From the NCBI RefSeq assembly GCF_027486195.1, contig NZ_JAIXPP010000051.1, forward strand, positions 1 to 64,000: a stretch of 64,000 nt of DNA. The letters are read 5' to 3'. The notes beneath the pieces were generated by a model. It was not told the DNA's origin. It searched no databases and saw only the letters and a list, made by a program, of their open reading frames with translations. The position numbers and the translations under genes are program-made. The DNA comes from Novosphingobium sp. (lineage in GTDB: Bacteria > Pseudomonadota > Alphaproteobacteria > Sphingomonadales > Sphingomonadaceae). Below, piece by piece: positions 8,551 through 17,898 of the stretch. Positions within the stretch are counted from its first letter, which is position 1. Each line of letters begins with the position of its first letter.

Positions 8551-9042
8551 TTACAACCTCTTCCACATCAGCGTTTCATCCACATAGCTGCCATCGCCGC
8601 GCCGAACCGAGTCCGGTTCACTGGCATAGACCTCATAGCCGTGGCGTTCGTAGAGCGTCTGGGCGCGCGGGTTGTCGGCCATCAGGGTCAGTTGCAGCTG
8701 GCGCAGGCCGAGTTCGCGGGCCTTGGCTTCAAGCTGCTCCAGTATGCGCGCCGCAGCGCCCGAGCCGCGTGCGGCGGGGACGGCATACATGCCCCAGACG
8801 AGGCCTTTGTGATCGAGCTTCTGCCCGGCGATGCGCGTGAGGCCGCCGACGGCAAGCCATTCGCCGTCCTGCACCACGGCATAGACATGATCGCGCGCCA
8901 ACCGGTCGCGCCAGGCCGCCACGCCGATGGCATCGTCATCCGCGCCCGCACCGCGAAAGCTCATCGCTTCGGCTTCAAACATGATCTGGCGCAGCGCGAG
9001 GAAGCGCGCGGTGTCGTCGGGGCCCAGTTGCACGAGTTCCAT
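8551..9042 (-). CDS. GNAT family N-acetyltransferase
   Basis: A 163-residue acetyltransferase of the GNAT fold that moves an acetyl group from acetyl-CoA to an unknown amine. The acetyl-CoA-binding motif is visible as VWGMYAVPAARGSGAAARIL (an R/Q-x-x-G-x-G/A type loop), and the C-terminal strand ADNPRAQTLYERHGYEVYAS is typical. The ATG at 9042 is chosen; a longer in-frame start at 9096 would run into the end of dnaE2 and has no ribosome site. It sits 50 bases beyond the dnaE2 stop on the same strand and could be read through from the SOS operon. Substrate cannot be predicted. Confidence 0.88.
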   Translation of the reverse strand: MELVQLGPDDTARFLALRQIMFEAEAMSFRGAGADDDAIGVAAWRDRLARDHVYAVVQDGEWLAVGGLTRIAGQKLDHKGLVWGMYAVPAARGSGAAARILEQLEAKARELGLRQLQLTLMADNPRAQTLYERHGYEVYASEPDSVRRGDGSYVDETLMWKRL

Positions 9043-9092
9043 GGGGCGATCGCCTAACTGCGGCTCGCGGCGCAATTGTGGCGCGCGCGGCT

Positions 9093-12000
9093 TCAATGAA
9101 AATCGCGCGATTTCGGGATCACGCGGACGTTGCGCGGATGGCTGCGCGCAGGTGGCGGGACGCGGCCGGGCACGGGGCGGTTGACCTCATCGGCGCGGGC
9201 CATCGCGGGCTGCAGCGCATCGTCTGAAAGCCGCGCGAGGCCCTCGCTCGCGTCGGTCAGGTGCTGGGCGATCACGTGGATCACCTCGTCGTCGTACTCC
9301 ACCCGCCCGCGCACTTCCATCAGCCGCGCGCCCATCACCACGCTGCGCTGCTTCTCCTTCAGATCGGGCCAGATCACGAGGTTGATCACCCCCGTCTCAT
9401 CCTCCAGCGTGATGAAGCACACGCCCTTGGCGCTGCCCGGCTGCTGGCGCACCAGCACCACGCCCGCCACCCGCACCATCGAGCGCACCTTGCGGTCGCG
9501 CAGGTCTGCCGCGCGCACAAAGCCGCGCTCGGCCAGCTCGGCGCGCAGGAAGGCCATGGGGTGTGCTTTCAGCGAAAGCCGCTGCGTCTGATAATCGGCG
9601 ACGACTTCCTCCGAGAGCGGCATGGTCGGCAGGCGGGTCCGCGCGCGTTCCTCCCCCTCCTCGCGCGCGTCGGCGGCGGCGAACAGCGGCAGGGCATTGG
9701 CGGCAACAAGGCTGCGCGCATCCCACAGCGCCTGCCGCCGGGGCAGGCCCAGCGAGCCGAAGGCATCCGCCGCCGCCAGCCGCTCGATTACTGCCGGCGA
9801 AAGCCCGACGCGTGTCTTGAGCGCGGCCACATCCTCGAACCGCCCCCCCGCCTCGCGCGCGGAAACGAGCGCGGCGGCGGCATGTTCGGGGAGGCCATCG
9901 ATCTGACGGAGGCCGAGGCGGAGGGCCATTCTGGGTTCGCGCAGAGGCGCAGAGGCGCGGAGAGCGGAAGAAAGATCGGGTTCGCGCAGAAATCGCAGTG
10001 ACCGCAGAGATTCAAGAGAAGGCGGCGAAGCCGCTTTTGATCCTGACGGCCTATCAAATTCACTTTCTGCCTGCGGCGCACGCAAGCTCTCTGCGATCTC
10101 TGCGGTCTCTGCGCGAAATATTTCCCTTCTCTGCGCCTCTGCGCCTCTGCGCGAACCATCCTCTTCCAAGGCTTCCAAGGTGCAATCCCACATCGAATGA
10201 TTCACATCGATCGGCAGCACCGTGACCCTATGCTCCACCGCATCGCGCACGATCTGCGCGGGTGCGTAGAAACCCATCGGCTGCGAATTGAGCAGCCCGC
10301 AGGCAAACGCTGCCGGATAGTGGCACTTCAGCCAGGACGAAACATAGACGAGGTGCGCGAAGCTGGCGGCGTGGCTTTCGGGAAAGCCGTATTCGCCAAA
10401 ACCGCGGATCTGGTTGAAGCAGCGCTGCGCGAAATCGCGGTCATAGCCGCGCTGAGTCATGCGTTCGACCATCATGTCCTGCAGTTCGTCGACCATGCCC
10501 CGGCGGCGGAAGGTGGCCATGGCCTTGCGCAGGCGGTTGGCTTCCGCGCCGGTGAACTTGGCCGCATCGAGCGCGATCTTCATCGCCTGTTCCTGAAAGA
10601 TCGGCACGCCCAAGGTGCGGCCGAGGATCGAGGTCAACTCGTCCGGCGGGCCGAAAGCGGGGCCGGGCGCCGGGATGCTGACGGCCTCCTCCCCCCGCCG
10701 CCGCCTGAGATAGGGGTGCACCATATCGCCCTGAATCGGCCCGGGCCGCACGATCGCGACCTGGATGACGAGATCGTAGAACTCACGCGGGCGCAGGCGC
10801 GGCAGCATGTTCATTTGCGCACGGCTTTCGACCTGGAACACGCCGAGCGAATCGCCCTTGCGCAGCATGGCGTAAGTCTCCGGGTCCTCACGCGGCACGG
10901 TGGCGAGTGTGAGATCGCGGCCGTGATGTTCGCCGAGGAGATCGAGGCATTTGCGGATGCAGGTCAGCATCCCGAGCGCCAGCACATCGACCTTGAGGAT
11001 GCCCAAGGCGTCAATATCGTCCTTGTCCCATTCGATGAAGCTGCGGTCCGCCATCGCGCCATTGCCGATCGGCACGGTCTCGGTCAGCGGGCCTTGCGTG
11101 AGGATAAAACCGCCGACATGCTGCGAAAGATGACGTGGCATGTCAATCATCTGCTCGGTCAACTTTAGAACTCGCTTGAGGTGTGGATCGGTGAGATCGA
11201 GCCCTGCCTGCGCGACGTTCTTCTCGGCGATCTCGCCCCCCCAGCCGCCCCACACGGTGCGCGCGAGGACGGCGGTGACGTCTTCGGTGAGGCCCATGGC
11301 TTTCCCCACTTCGCGGATCGCCATGCGCGGGCGGTAGTGGATCACCGTCGCGCAGAGCCCAGCGCGCTGGCGGCCATAGCGGCGATAGATGTACTGGATC
11401 ACTTCCTCGCGCCGCTCGTGCTCGAAATCGACGTCGATATCGGGCGGCTCGTTGCGATCCTCGGAAATGAAGCGGTCGAACAGCAGCGCATGGCGTGCGG
11501 GATCGACCGCCGTGATGCCGAGGCAATAGCACACCGCCGAATTGGCCGCCGAACCGCGCCCCTGGCACAGGATTGGTGGATCCTGATTGCGCGCAAAATC
11601 AACGATATCCTTGATAGTCAGAAAGTAGGTTGCGAGGTTGAGCTTGCCGATCAGCGCGAGTTCGCGCGCCAGCGTATCGCGTACACTGTCCGGCACGCCG
11701 GAGGGGTAGCGCTCCGCCGCGCCGAGCGCGGTCTGTTCCTCAAGCCAATCCTGCGGGGTGCGGCCTTCGGGGCAGATTTCCTCGGGGTACTCGTAGCGCA
11801 GTTCATCGAGGCTGAAGGTGCAGGCATCGGCAAGCTCGCGCGCGGCGGTGATGGCGTGGGGCCAGCGTTCGAACAGGCGAATCATCTCGGCCGGGGATTT
11901 CAGGTGGCGCTCGGCATTGGGGTGGAGCAGATGCCCGGCACGCGCGACGGTGGTCTTGTGGCGGATCGCCGTCATCACATCCTGCAAGGGCCGCCGCGCC

Positions 12001-12830
12001 GCTTCGTGATAGAGCACGTCGCCCGTGGCAAGGAGGCCGAGGCCATGCGCCCTGGCCAGCGCATCGAGCGCGCTGATCCGCGCGATATCGTCGCCGCTGT
12101 AGAGATAGCTCGCCGCCAGATGGCGCATGGTGGGCAGGCTGTGGACAAGATGGGGGACAAGCGCGGCAAAAGGCAGGGATAGCGTGCTCCCCTCCCGCTG
12201 GCGGGAGTTCCCTTCCATTCCCCCCTCCCGCTGGCGGGAGGGGTCGGGGGTGGGCTGTTCAAGCGCAACGTCTGCCGCTTGCCCACCCCTAGCCCCTCCC
12301 GCCAGCGGGAGGGGGACAACGTTGCTCTCCACTTCGATGGTGAAGTGCGCATCCAGATCGCGCGGGGGGATCAGCACGAGGTGGACGCCTTCCGCATGTG
12401 CCGCCAGCAGCGCAAGATCGATCTCGCAGACCCCCTTGGCCTGCCATTCGCCATCCAGCCGCGCCATGCGTCCGGCGGAAATAAGGCGGCACAGGCGGCC
12501 ATAGGCGGCGCGGTTTGCCGGATAGGCGAGGAAGGCGAGCCCCTCGACCGTCTCGATCCGGCAGCCGATCACGGGCCGCACGCCCAGCGCCTTCGCCTCG
12601 CCATGCACGCGCACCACGCCCGCCATCGAATTGGCGTCCGCCACCCCCATGGCATCGTAGCCAAGCCGGTGCGCGGCGAGCACAAGGTCGACCGGATCGG
12701 ACGCCCCGCGCAGGAACGAGAAGCAGGTGGCAAGCCCGAGTTCGACAAACGGCGCCCGAGGCGGCGGGGTTACCCCCTCCTCCTCGGGCGCGACATGGCG
12801 GCGCGCCGGGGTGAGCGGTATGTCAGGCAC
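9093..12830 (-). CDS. dnaE2: Error-prone DNA polymerase III alpha subunit DnaE2
   Basis: The catalytic subunit of the damage-inducible translesion mutasome, working with ImuA and ImuB. Domains in order: PHP domain from about residue 17 (ELGLATCFSFLRGASDP), polymerase core with the catalytic aspartates in EPPDIDVDFEHERR (about 460-475), helix-hairpin-helix region, and an OB fold (VRVAGVVLVRQQPG to LEDETGVINLVIWP). I start at the GTG at 12830 (1245 residues), which overlaps the imuB stop with GGGG close upstream; an ATG at 12881 would give 1262. Two stretches are foreign to the family: about residues 171-215 and 891-965 are translated palindromic repeats inserted without breaking the frame. Transcription comes from the LexA-controlled promoter before imuA. 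Confidence 0.95.
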   Translation of the reverse strand: MPDIPLTPARRHVAPEEEGVTPPPRAPFVELGLATCFSFLRGASDPVDLVLAAHRLGYDAMGVADANSMAGVVRVHGEAKALGVRPVIGCRIETVEGLAFLAYPANRAAYGRLCRLISAGRMARLDGEWQAKGVCEIDLALLAAHAEGVHLVLIPPRDLDAHFTIEVESNVVPLPLAGGARGGQAADVALEQPTPDPSRQREGGMEGNSRQREGSTLSLPFAALVPHLVHSLPTMRHLAASYLYSGDDIARISALDALARAHGLGLLATGDVLYHEAARRPLQDVMTAIRHKTTVARAGHLLHPNAERHLKSPAEMIRLFERWPHAITAARELADACTFSLDELRYEYPEEICPEGRTPQDWLEEQTALGAAERYPSGVPDSVRDTLARELALIGKLNLATYFLTIKDIVDFARNQDPPILCQGRGSAANSAVCYCLGITAVDPARHALLFDRFISEDRNEPPDIDVDFEHERREEVIQYIYRRYGRQRAGLCATVIHYRPRMAIREVGKAMGLTEDVTAVLARTVWGGWGGEIAEKNVAQAGLDLTDPHLKRVLKLTEQMIDMPRHLSQHVGGFILTQGPLTETVPIGNGAMADRSFIEWDKDDIDALGILKVDVLALGMLTCIRKCLDLLGEHHGRDLTLATVPREDPETYAMLRKGDSLGVFQVESRAQMNMLPRLRPREFYDLVIQVAIVRPGPIQGDMVHPYLRRRRGEEAVSIPAPGPAFGPPDELTSILGRTLGVPIFQEQAMKIALDAAKFTGAEANRLRKAMATFRRRGMVDELQDMMVERMTQRGYDRDFAQRCFNQIRGFGEYGFPESHAASFAHLVYVSSWLKCHYPAAFACGLLNSQPMGFYAPAQIVRDAVEHRVTVLPIDVNHSMWDCTLEALEEDGSRRGAEAQRREIFRAETAEIAESLRAPQAESEFDRPSGSKAASPPSLESLRSLRFLREPDLSSALRASAPLREPRMALRLGLRQIDGLPEHAAAALVSAREAGGRFEDVAALKTRVGLSPAVIERLAAADAFGSLGLPRRQALWDARSLVAANALPLFAAADAREEGEERARTRLPTMPLSEEVVADYQTQRLSLKAHPMAFLRAELAERGFVRAADLRDRKVRSMVRVAGVVLVRQQPGSAKGVCFITLEDETGVINLVIWPDLKEKQRSVVMGARLMEVRGRVEYDDEVIHVIAQHLTDASEGLARLSDDALQPAMARADEVNRPVPGRVPPPARSHPRNVRVIPKSRDFH
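9934..10157. repeat. CGCAGAGG-type inverted repeat element inside dnaE2
   Basis: A stretch of about 224 bases bounded by near-perfect inverted ends (GGTTCGCGCAGAGGCGCAGA at the left and its reverse complement at the right). A second, inner inverted pair built on CGCAGAGA and TCTCTGCG lies at about 9978-10010 and 10087-10117. The same family occurs at 19020-19176 and 43492-43639. Here it is read through as about 75 codons of dnaE2, giving low-complexity protein (SRRGAEAQRRE). Confidence 0.85.
12187..12317. repeat. CCCTCCCGCTGGCGGGAGG palindromic repeat cluster inside dnaE2
   Basis: Three copies of the palindrome CCCTCCCGCTGGCGGGAG lie at about 12190-12207, 12231-12250 and, in inverted orientation, 12293-12313. 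Copies 2 and 3 each extend into a TCGGGGGTGGGC or TAGGGGTGGGC arm and face each other, forming a composite inverted repeat. The cluster adds roughly 44 codons to the PHP-domain part of dnaE2 (protein text includes TPDPSRQREGG) without breaking the frame. Confidence 0.85.
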
Positions 12831-14409
12831 AAAGCCCCTGCAGGAACCATTCAGGCGCGCCGCCGCGGCCATCGCCGGCAAGGCCGTGGCGGTAGATCCA
12901 GTAGCGCCGGCCCGTGCTATCCTCGATGCGGTAGTAATCGCGCAGCCGCACCGTGGAGCGTTCGCGCCACCATTCGGGCGCGATGCGTTCGGGCCCTTCG
13001 GCGCGCGCGATCTCGTGCACCCCGCCGCGCCAGCGGAACAAGCGGGGGAGCCCGTCGGGCGCTTCGTAGATCACCGCGATGGGTTCAGGCCGGTCGAGCA
13101 GCTTCAGCGGCCGTTCGTGGAAAGCGAAGTCTTCCTGAAGGCCGGGCAGCGGCTCCAGCGGCGGGGCCCAGCGCTGCGCGCGTTCGGGCAGATGGCTGGC
13201 GCGCGGCACAGGGCGGCGCACGGCCTCCGCGCCCAGCCGCACGGTCAGCCGATCCATGCAGGCGGCGAGGCTGGTGCCGTGGCGCTCTGCGGCGGCATCA
13301 AGCTCGGTCTGCGCGAGCGCCAGCGGCTCGGTCCACGGCGCGCTGAGCCGGACAAGTTCGATCCCGAAGCCCGCATCGAGATCATCGAGCCGCGCGGCGA
13401 ACAGGCGGCAGACATGCGCGGGATCGCGCGTGGCCGCTGCCATCTCCAGCCGCCGCACCACGACGTCTCCATCGACCTTCCACGCCGCCATCTCGAGCCG
13501 CCGCGCGCCCTCCCCGCGTCCTTCAAGCGCGCGCGCCATGTCTTCGGCGAGATCGGCGAGCACGCGGTCGAGCAGCGGGCGGTGGCGGATGGGTTCCATC
13601 AGGCGGCGCTGCACCATGGGTTGTTCGGCGGCGACCACCGGCAGCAGGGGCTCAGGCACCCGGCCGAGCAACTGATCGAGCCGCACCAGCGGGTTTGCGC
13701 CGGGCGAGCGGCGGTTGCGGAAGCGCCGCGCCAGCGCCTCGCGCCCGATGCCGGCGAGATCGCCCAGCCGCTTGAGCCCGAGGCGGCGCAGCAGCAGCAG
13801 GACATCGTCATCGAGCCGCAAGGCCGCGACGGGAAGCGCGGCGAGGCGGTCCATGAGATCATCCCCGGCTTCGAGGATCGCGCCCTCCGGCCCATAATGC
13901 GCCAGTGCCCAAGCCGCGCCCGCCGTCGGTGCGATCGCGGCGCGCGCTGCAAGGCCGCGCCGTCGCAGCTGCGCGCGCGTATCCGCCAGCAGCATGGCCT
14001 CCCCGCCGAACAAGTGCGCGGCGCCGGTGGTATCGACGATCAGGCCATCGGGCGGATCGAGCGCGCTCCACGGGCCCCAGCGCTGCGCCCAGAGCGCGAG
14101 GGTTTCGAGGAACGCAAGGTCCCCCGCCGGATCGGCCGGACGCACGGCCAATGCGGGGCAAAGCGCCCGCGCATCCGCCAGCATCGCGTGCGCGCGCACG
14201 CCCTCAGCCATGGCGGCGGGATTGGCGGCGGCGATCCGTGGCCCGTGCGCCGTTTCGGCAATCAGCGCGAGCGGTGCGGCATCACTGCCCTCTCCCCGCG
14301 CGCAGCCTTCAGCCAGCCGCCAGCGATCGAGCGCCAGGTCCGCGCACCAGATCGCCATGATCCGGCGTGCCAGAACCGGCGGGCTCGGCGGCGAGAGCGG
14401 TGTCTTCAT
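12823..14409 (-). CDS. imuB: ImuB, catalytically inactive Y-family polymerase homolog
   Basis: ImuB is the non-catalytic Y-family member that bridges DnaE2, ImuA and the beta clamp during SOS mutagenesis. The 528-residue protein has the truncated palm start RRIMAIWCADLALDRWRLAEG, where active Y-family polymerases carry catalytic acidic residues, and a helix-hairpin-helix segment near 200 (RLGLKRLGDLAGIGREALARRF). It ends in the family C-terminal tail with WWRERSTVRLRDYYRIED and YWIYRHGL. The ATG at 14409 overlaps the 3' end of imuA by 101 bases; a later ATG at 14358 (MAIWCADL) is also possible. The stop overlaps the chosen GTG of dnaE2, so the three genes form one tightly packed operon. Confidence 0.93.
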   Translation of the reverse strand: MKTPLSPPSPPVLARRIMAIWCADLALDRWRLAEGCARGEGSDAAPLALIAETAHGPRIAAANPAAMAEGVRAHAMLADARALCPALAVRPADPAGDLAFLETLALWAQRWGPWSALDPPDGLIVDTTGAAHLFGGEAMLLADTRAQLRRRGLAARAAIAPTAGAAWALAHYGPEGAILEAGDDLMDRLAALPVAALRLDDDVLLLLRRLGLKRLGDLAGIGREALARRFRNRRSPGANPLVRLDQLLGRVPEPLLPVVAAEQPMVQRRLMEPIRHRPLLDRVLADLAEDMARALEGRGEGARRLEMAAWKVDGDVVVRRLEMAAATRDPAHVCRLFAARLDDLDAGFGIELVRLSAPWTEPLALAQTELDAAAERHGTSLAACMDRLTVRLGAEAVRRPVPRASHLPERAQRWAPPLEPLPGLQEDFAFHERPLKLLDRPEPIAVIYEAPDGLPRLFRWRGGVHEIARAEGPERIAPEWWRERSTVRLRDYYRIEDSTGRRYWIYRHGLAGDGRGGAPEWFLQGLCA

Positions 14410-15085
14410 CGCGCAAGGTCCAGTGTCCGGGTTGAAAGGTGTGGGCGCGGAACAGCTCTGCAGACCATGTCGCGCGGCCGGGCGCCTGGGGGTTCCAGCG
14501 CGGCGGGGGCGAGGTGGCGGCGGCCACGCGCCAGCGCATCCGCGCCGAGCCGAGATCGCTGCGCGCATCCAGCCGCACCAGCCACAGCGCAGTGCCATGC
14601 TTTTCGGCGGCAAGGCTGAGCCGGCGCGAGGCGGTGAAATCGAGCGCGCGCGGATTGCTCGCGATTTCGCCGATCACGAAAGCGAGATCACGGCAGCGCA
14701 GCCCTTCTTCCAGCGCGAAGAGCGCATCTTCCGGCGTCGCGGCGGCAACATGGATCAGGCGGTGGCGCAGATGCGGCGGGAGGCCCGGGCGATAGGGCCG
14801 GCCTGAAAGCCGCAGCGCCGCCTTGTCCTGCACCCAGAGCCAGGGGCGCTGATCCTCTGCATCGGTGCAAAGAGCATCCCGAGCCAAGGCCAGCGCGAGG
14901 GCTACCCCGCTCGCTTCCCCGGCTGGCGCAAACACTTCAGCATGACGGCACCCGGTGGCCAGCCCCGGCCGCCAGCGCGCCGATTTGGCGCCGGAAAGAA
15001 CACGAGAGACAGCACCACGACGCAAGCCTGCGGCCAGCGGCGGGGAGAGAACATGGATTTGGGACGAGGCTTCGATTCGGCTCAT
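14309..15085 (-). CDS. imuA: ImuA, SOS mutagenesis accessory protein
   Basis: The first gene of the imuA-imuB-dnaE2 cassette. ImuA is a RecA/SulA-like accessory protein needed for damage-induced mutagenesis. The 258-residue product shows the degenerate RecA-like core (EVFAPAGEASGVALALALARD, then WLWVQDKAALRLSGRPY and the RCRDLAFVIGEIA strand); no intact Walker A motif is present, as expected. The ATG at 15085 immediately adjoins the LexA box, leaving no room for a ribosome site, so the mRNA may be leaderless or a downstream start may be used. A long C-terminal stretch overlaps imuB. Confidence 0.88.
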   Translation of the reverse strand: MSRIEASSQIHVLSPPLAAGLRRGAVSRVLSGAKSARWRPGLATGCRHAEVFAPAGEASGVALALALARDALCTDAEDQRPWLWVQDKAALRLSGRPYRPGLPPHLRHRLIHVAAATPEDALFALEEGLRCRDLAFVIGEIASNPRALDFTASRRLSLAAEKHGTALWLVRLDARSDLGSARMRWRVAAATSPPPRWNPQAPGRATWSAELFRAHTFQPGHWTLRDEDTALAAEPAGSGTPDHGDLVRGPGARSLAAG

Positions 15086-15100
15086 GTTCCCATTATGTTC
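15086..15100 (-). promoter_or_regulatory. LexA (SOS) box before imuA
   Basis: The plus-strand sequence GTTC CCATTAT GTTC is an exact match to the alphaproteobacterial LexA site GTTC-N7-GTTC. It stands directly upstream of the imuA ATG and should make the whole mutagenesis operon damage-inducible. Confidence 0.9.
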
Positions 15101-15226
15101 TTATTCTCTCGCCATGCAAGCACCTCCCCGCGCGCCCCACACTTTCGTGCAAAAGGGCCCTTCCATGCAAAAGGGCCGCCTCCCGGTGGGGAAGCGGCCC
15201 TCCTGTATGGCGATTGCCCGCCCTTG

Positions 15227-16747
15227 TCAGACGATGGGCGGCACCGACTGCGGCGGAATGTCCGCGTCCGTCTCGTGCACTTCGACCGTGCCCCGGCCGA
15301 CATGGCTGCGGCTGCGGCTGTAGGTGTAGTAGACAAAGAGGCCGATCACCGCCCAGCCGAAGAACAGCAGGATCGTCTCATGCGAGAGGCTGAGGAACAG
15401 GTAGACACAGCCCGCGATCGAGATCGGCGCGACCACCGCCACCGCCGGCGTGCGGAACGGGCGGTGCCGCTTGGCATCGGTCCGGCGCAGCACCAGCACC
15501 GCGATCGAAACCGCAGCGAAGGCGAAGAGCGTGCCCGAGTTGGACACGTCGGCCAGCAGACCCACGGGGAAGAAGGCGGCAAACAGCGCCACGAACACGC
15601 CGGTGAGCATCGTGATCACATGCGGGGTGTGGAACTTGGGGTGGATGCGCGAGAAGAACTCGGGCAGCAGCCCGTCACGGCTCATCACGAAGAAGATGCG
15701 GGTCTGGCCGAACATCATCATCAGGATCACCGAGGGCAGCGCCAGAATGGCTGCGGCACCGACCAGCCAGCCGACGAAGGGATAGCCGACCGAGCGCAGC
15801 GTCCAGGCCAGCGCCTCCTTCGAGCAGACCACCGCGTTGTCCTGAACGGCGGCGCAAGCGGCCGAGAGAGCGGGCGTGCCGGGTGAAAGCACCTCACCCG
15901 CCGGACCGAACATCGGCTGCGCGCCGACAGTGCCGATCACACCGGCAGCAACGAGCATGTAGAACACGGTGCAGATGCCGAGGCTGCCGATCAGGCCGAT
16001 GGGCATGTTGCGCTGCGGGTTCTTGGTTTCCTCCGCCGCGGTCGAAACCGCATCGAAGCCCACATAGGCAAAGAAGATCGAGGCCGCCGCGCCCGAAATG
16101 CCGGCAAAGCCGAGCGGCGCGAAGGGCACGAACTTGCCCGACTGGATCACCGGCAGGGTCAGCACCACGAACATCGAGAGCGCAGCGATCTTGATCGCCA
16201 CCAGCACCGCGTTGACCGTGGCGCTTTCCTTGGTGCCGAGCACGAGGAGGCCCGTGATCACCGCCGCGATCGACATCGCCGGCAGATTGATGATCCCGCC
16301 ATCAAACGGCCCGCGCACGAATTCCAGCGGCACGGTTATATGGAAACTGTGCTGGACGAACCCGATCATGTAGCCCGACCAGCCGACCGAGACCGCACCT
16401 GCCGCAATCGCGTATTCGAGGATCAGCGCCCAGCCGACCATCCAAGCCACGAGCTCGCCCATCACGGCGTAGCTGTAGGTATAGGCAGAGCCCGAAACCG
16501 GCACCATCGCGGCCATTTCCGCGTAGCACAACGCCGCCACCGCGCAGACGAAGCCAGCGATGATAAAACTGATCATCATGCCGGGACCCGCCTTCTGGGC
16601 AGCCTCGGCAGTCAGCACGAAAATGCCGGTGCCGATGACGGCGCCGACGCCGAGCATGGTGAGCTGGAAAGCGCCGAGCGATCGATGGAGCGATTTCTTC
16701 TCGGCAGTTGCAAGAATGGCGTCGAGTGGTTTGACGCGACCGAACAT
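15227..16747 (-). CDS. APC-family amino acid permease (cationic amino acid transporter type)
   Basis: A 506-residue inner-membrane transporter with about 12-14 helices. The first helix carries the APC substrate loop GVGAVIGTGIFVLT, followed by AGPGMMISFIIAG and the ALCYAEMAAMVPVSGSAYTY segment characteristic of the CAT/YfnA branch; FFAYVGFDAVSTAAEETKNP in the middle is also diagnostic. It should import an amino acid by proton symport or exchange; the exact substrate is not visible. The ATG at 16747 is chosen for its strong GGGAG site six bases upstream; a start 45 bases earlier lacks one. It is divergent from panB across 238 bases that show no clear riboswitch. Confidence 0.93.
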   Translation of the reverse strand: MFGRVKPLDAILATAEKKSLHRSLGAFQLTMLGVGAVIGTGIFVLTAEAAQKAGPGMMISFIIAGFVCAVAALCYAEMAAMVPVSGSAYTYSYAVMGELVAWMVGWALILEYAIAAGAVSVGWSGYMIGFVQHSFHITVPLEFVRGPFDGGIINLPAMSIAAVITGLLVLGTKESATVNAVLVAIKIAALSMFVVLTLPVIQSGKFVPFAPLGFAGISGAAASIFFAYVGFDAVSTAAEETKNPQRNMPIGLIGSLGICTVFYMLVAAGVIGTVGAQPMFGPAGEVLSPGTPALSAACAAVQDNAVVCSKEALAWTLRSVGYPFVGWLVGAAAILALPSVILMMMFGQTRIFFVMSRDGLLPEFFSRIHPKFHTPHVITMLTGVFVALFAAFFPVGLLADVSNSGTLFAFAAVSIAVLVLRRTDAKRHRPFRTPAVAVVAPISIAGCVYLFLSLSHETILLFFGWAVIGLFVYYTYSRSRSHVGRGTVEVHETDADIPPQSVPPIV

Positions 16748-16985
16748 TGATTTCTCCCGCCTTGGTCCGTCAGCCGATTGCGCCCTTTTCACCCATTGCG
16801 CGGGCGCGACTGCCGGTCACCAGGTTTGCTACTTTTATTGCTAGCGCCGAGGGCCGCTGCCGCAAAGCGCTTTTTCCCCAACCCTGTGCACCGGGGCGGA
16901 ACAACCAAGGCCCGAAACGGACCCGCCTTGCGGCTTTGCGGCTTTGGTCTAAAAGCGCGAGGCCCAGCGACAGGGAACCTCGCTA

Positions 16986-17855
16986 ATGTCCACGACCTAC
17001 GTCCTCGACACCGCCACCAGCCGCGCGCACCCCACGCCGGCGCCGATGAAGCGGCTCAACATTCCCGGCATCCGCCAGCGCAAGGTGGATGGAGTGACCG
17101 AGCAGCCGGTGGTGATGCTCACCGCCTATACCGCGCGGCAGGCCCAATTGCTCGATGCGCATTGCGATCTGCTGCTGGTGGGGGATTCGCTCGGCCAGGT
17201 CATCTATGGCCTGCCTTCCAGCGTGCCCGTCACGCTCGACATGATGTGCGCGCATGGCGCTGCGGTCGTGCGCGGATCGTATCATGCGGCGGTCGTGGTC
17301 GATATGCCCTTCGGCGCCTACGAGCGTTCGCCCGAGCAGGCCTTCGACAGCGCCTCGCGCCTGCTCAAGGAAACCGGCTGCGATGCGGTGAAGCTCGAAG
17401 GCGGCGTGGCGATGGCCGAGACCGTGGCGTTTCTCGTCGCGCGTGGCATTCCGGTGATGGGCCACGTCGGCCTCACCCCCCAGGCGGTCAACGTGCTCGG
17501 CGGCTACAACGCACGCGGACGCAGCGCGGCGGAAGCCGAGAAGATCGTCGGAGACGCGCGCGCAATTGCCGAGGCCGGGGCCTTTGCCATCGTCGTCGAA
17601 GGCGTGGTCGAACCGCTGGCCATCCAGATCACCAAGGCCGTGCCCTGCCCCACCATCGGCATCGGCGCTTCGGCGCAGTGCGACGGCCAAGTGCTGGTGA
17701 CGGACGACATGCTCGGCATGTTCGAGCGCACCCCGCGCTTCGTGAAAATCTACGAGCACCTTGCGGAGACGATTTCCGCCGCCGCCGCGACTTATGCCGC
17801 CGAAGTGCGCGCTCGCACTTTTCCGGGGGTGGAACAGACGTATCAGCCGAAGTAA
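16986..17855 (+). CDS. panB: 3-methyl-2-oxobutanoate hydroxymethyltransferase
   Basis: PanB transfers a hydroxymethyl group from methylene-tetrahydrofolate to ketoisovalerate, the first committed step to pantothenate and CoA. The 289-residue TIM-barrel protein has the metal- and substrate-binding segments [39 protein letters not shown] and [17 protein letters not shown] in the family order. An AGGGA site precedes the ATG. No panC lies beside it; the next gene, 43 bases downstream, encodes a DUF475 membrane protein that may share the transcript but has no known link to pantothenate. Confidence 0.97.
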   Translation: MSTTYVLDTATSRAHPTPAPMKRLNIPGIRQRKVDGVTEQPVVMLTAYTARQAQLLDAHCDLLLVGDSLGQVIYGLPSSVPVTLDMMCAHGAAVVRGSYHAAVVVDMPFGAYERSPEQAFDSASRLLKETGCDAVKLEGGVAMAETVAFLVARGIPVMGHVGLTPQAVNVLGGYNARGRSAAEAEKIVGDARAIAEAGAFAIVVEGVVEPLAIQITKAVPCPTIGIGASAQCDGQVLVTDDMLGMFERTPRFVKIYEHLAETISAAAATYAAEVRARTFPGVEQTYQPK

Positions 17856-17898
17856 GAGGCACTGCGCCGCTATTATGCGGCCATGACGGGACCCCAAA

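Noticed and set aside
9934..10171. CRISPR-like array suggested by repeated CGCAGAGG units
   Set aside because: The units are short, imperfect and arranged as inverted arms with no regular spacers or cas genes.
16748..16985. Riboswitch upstream of the amino-acid permease or panB
   Set aside because: No conserved riboswitch core or terminator-antiterminator pair is visible.
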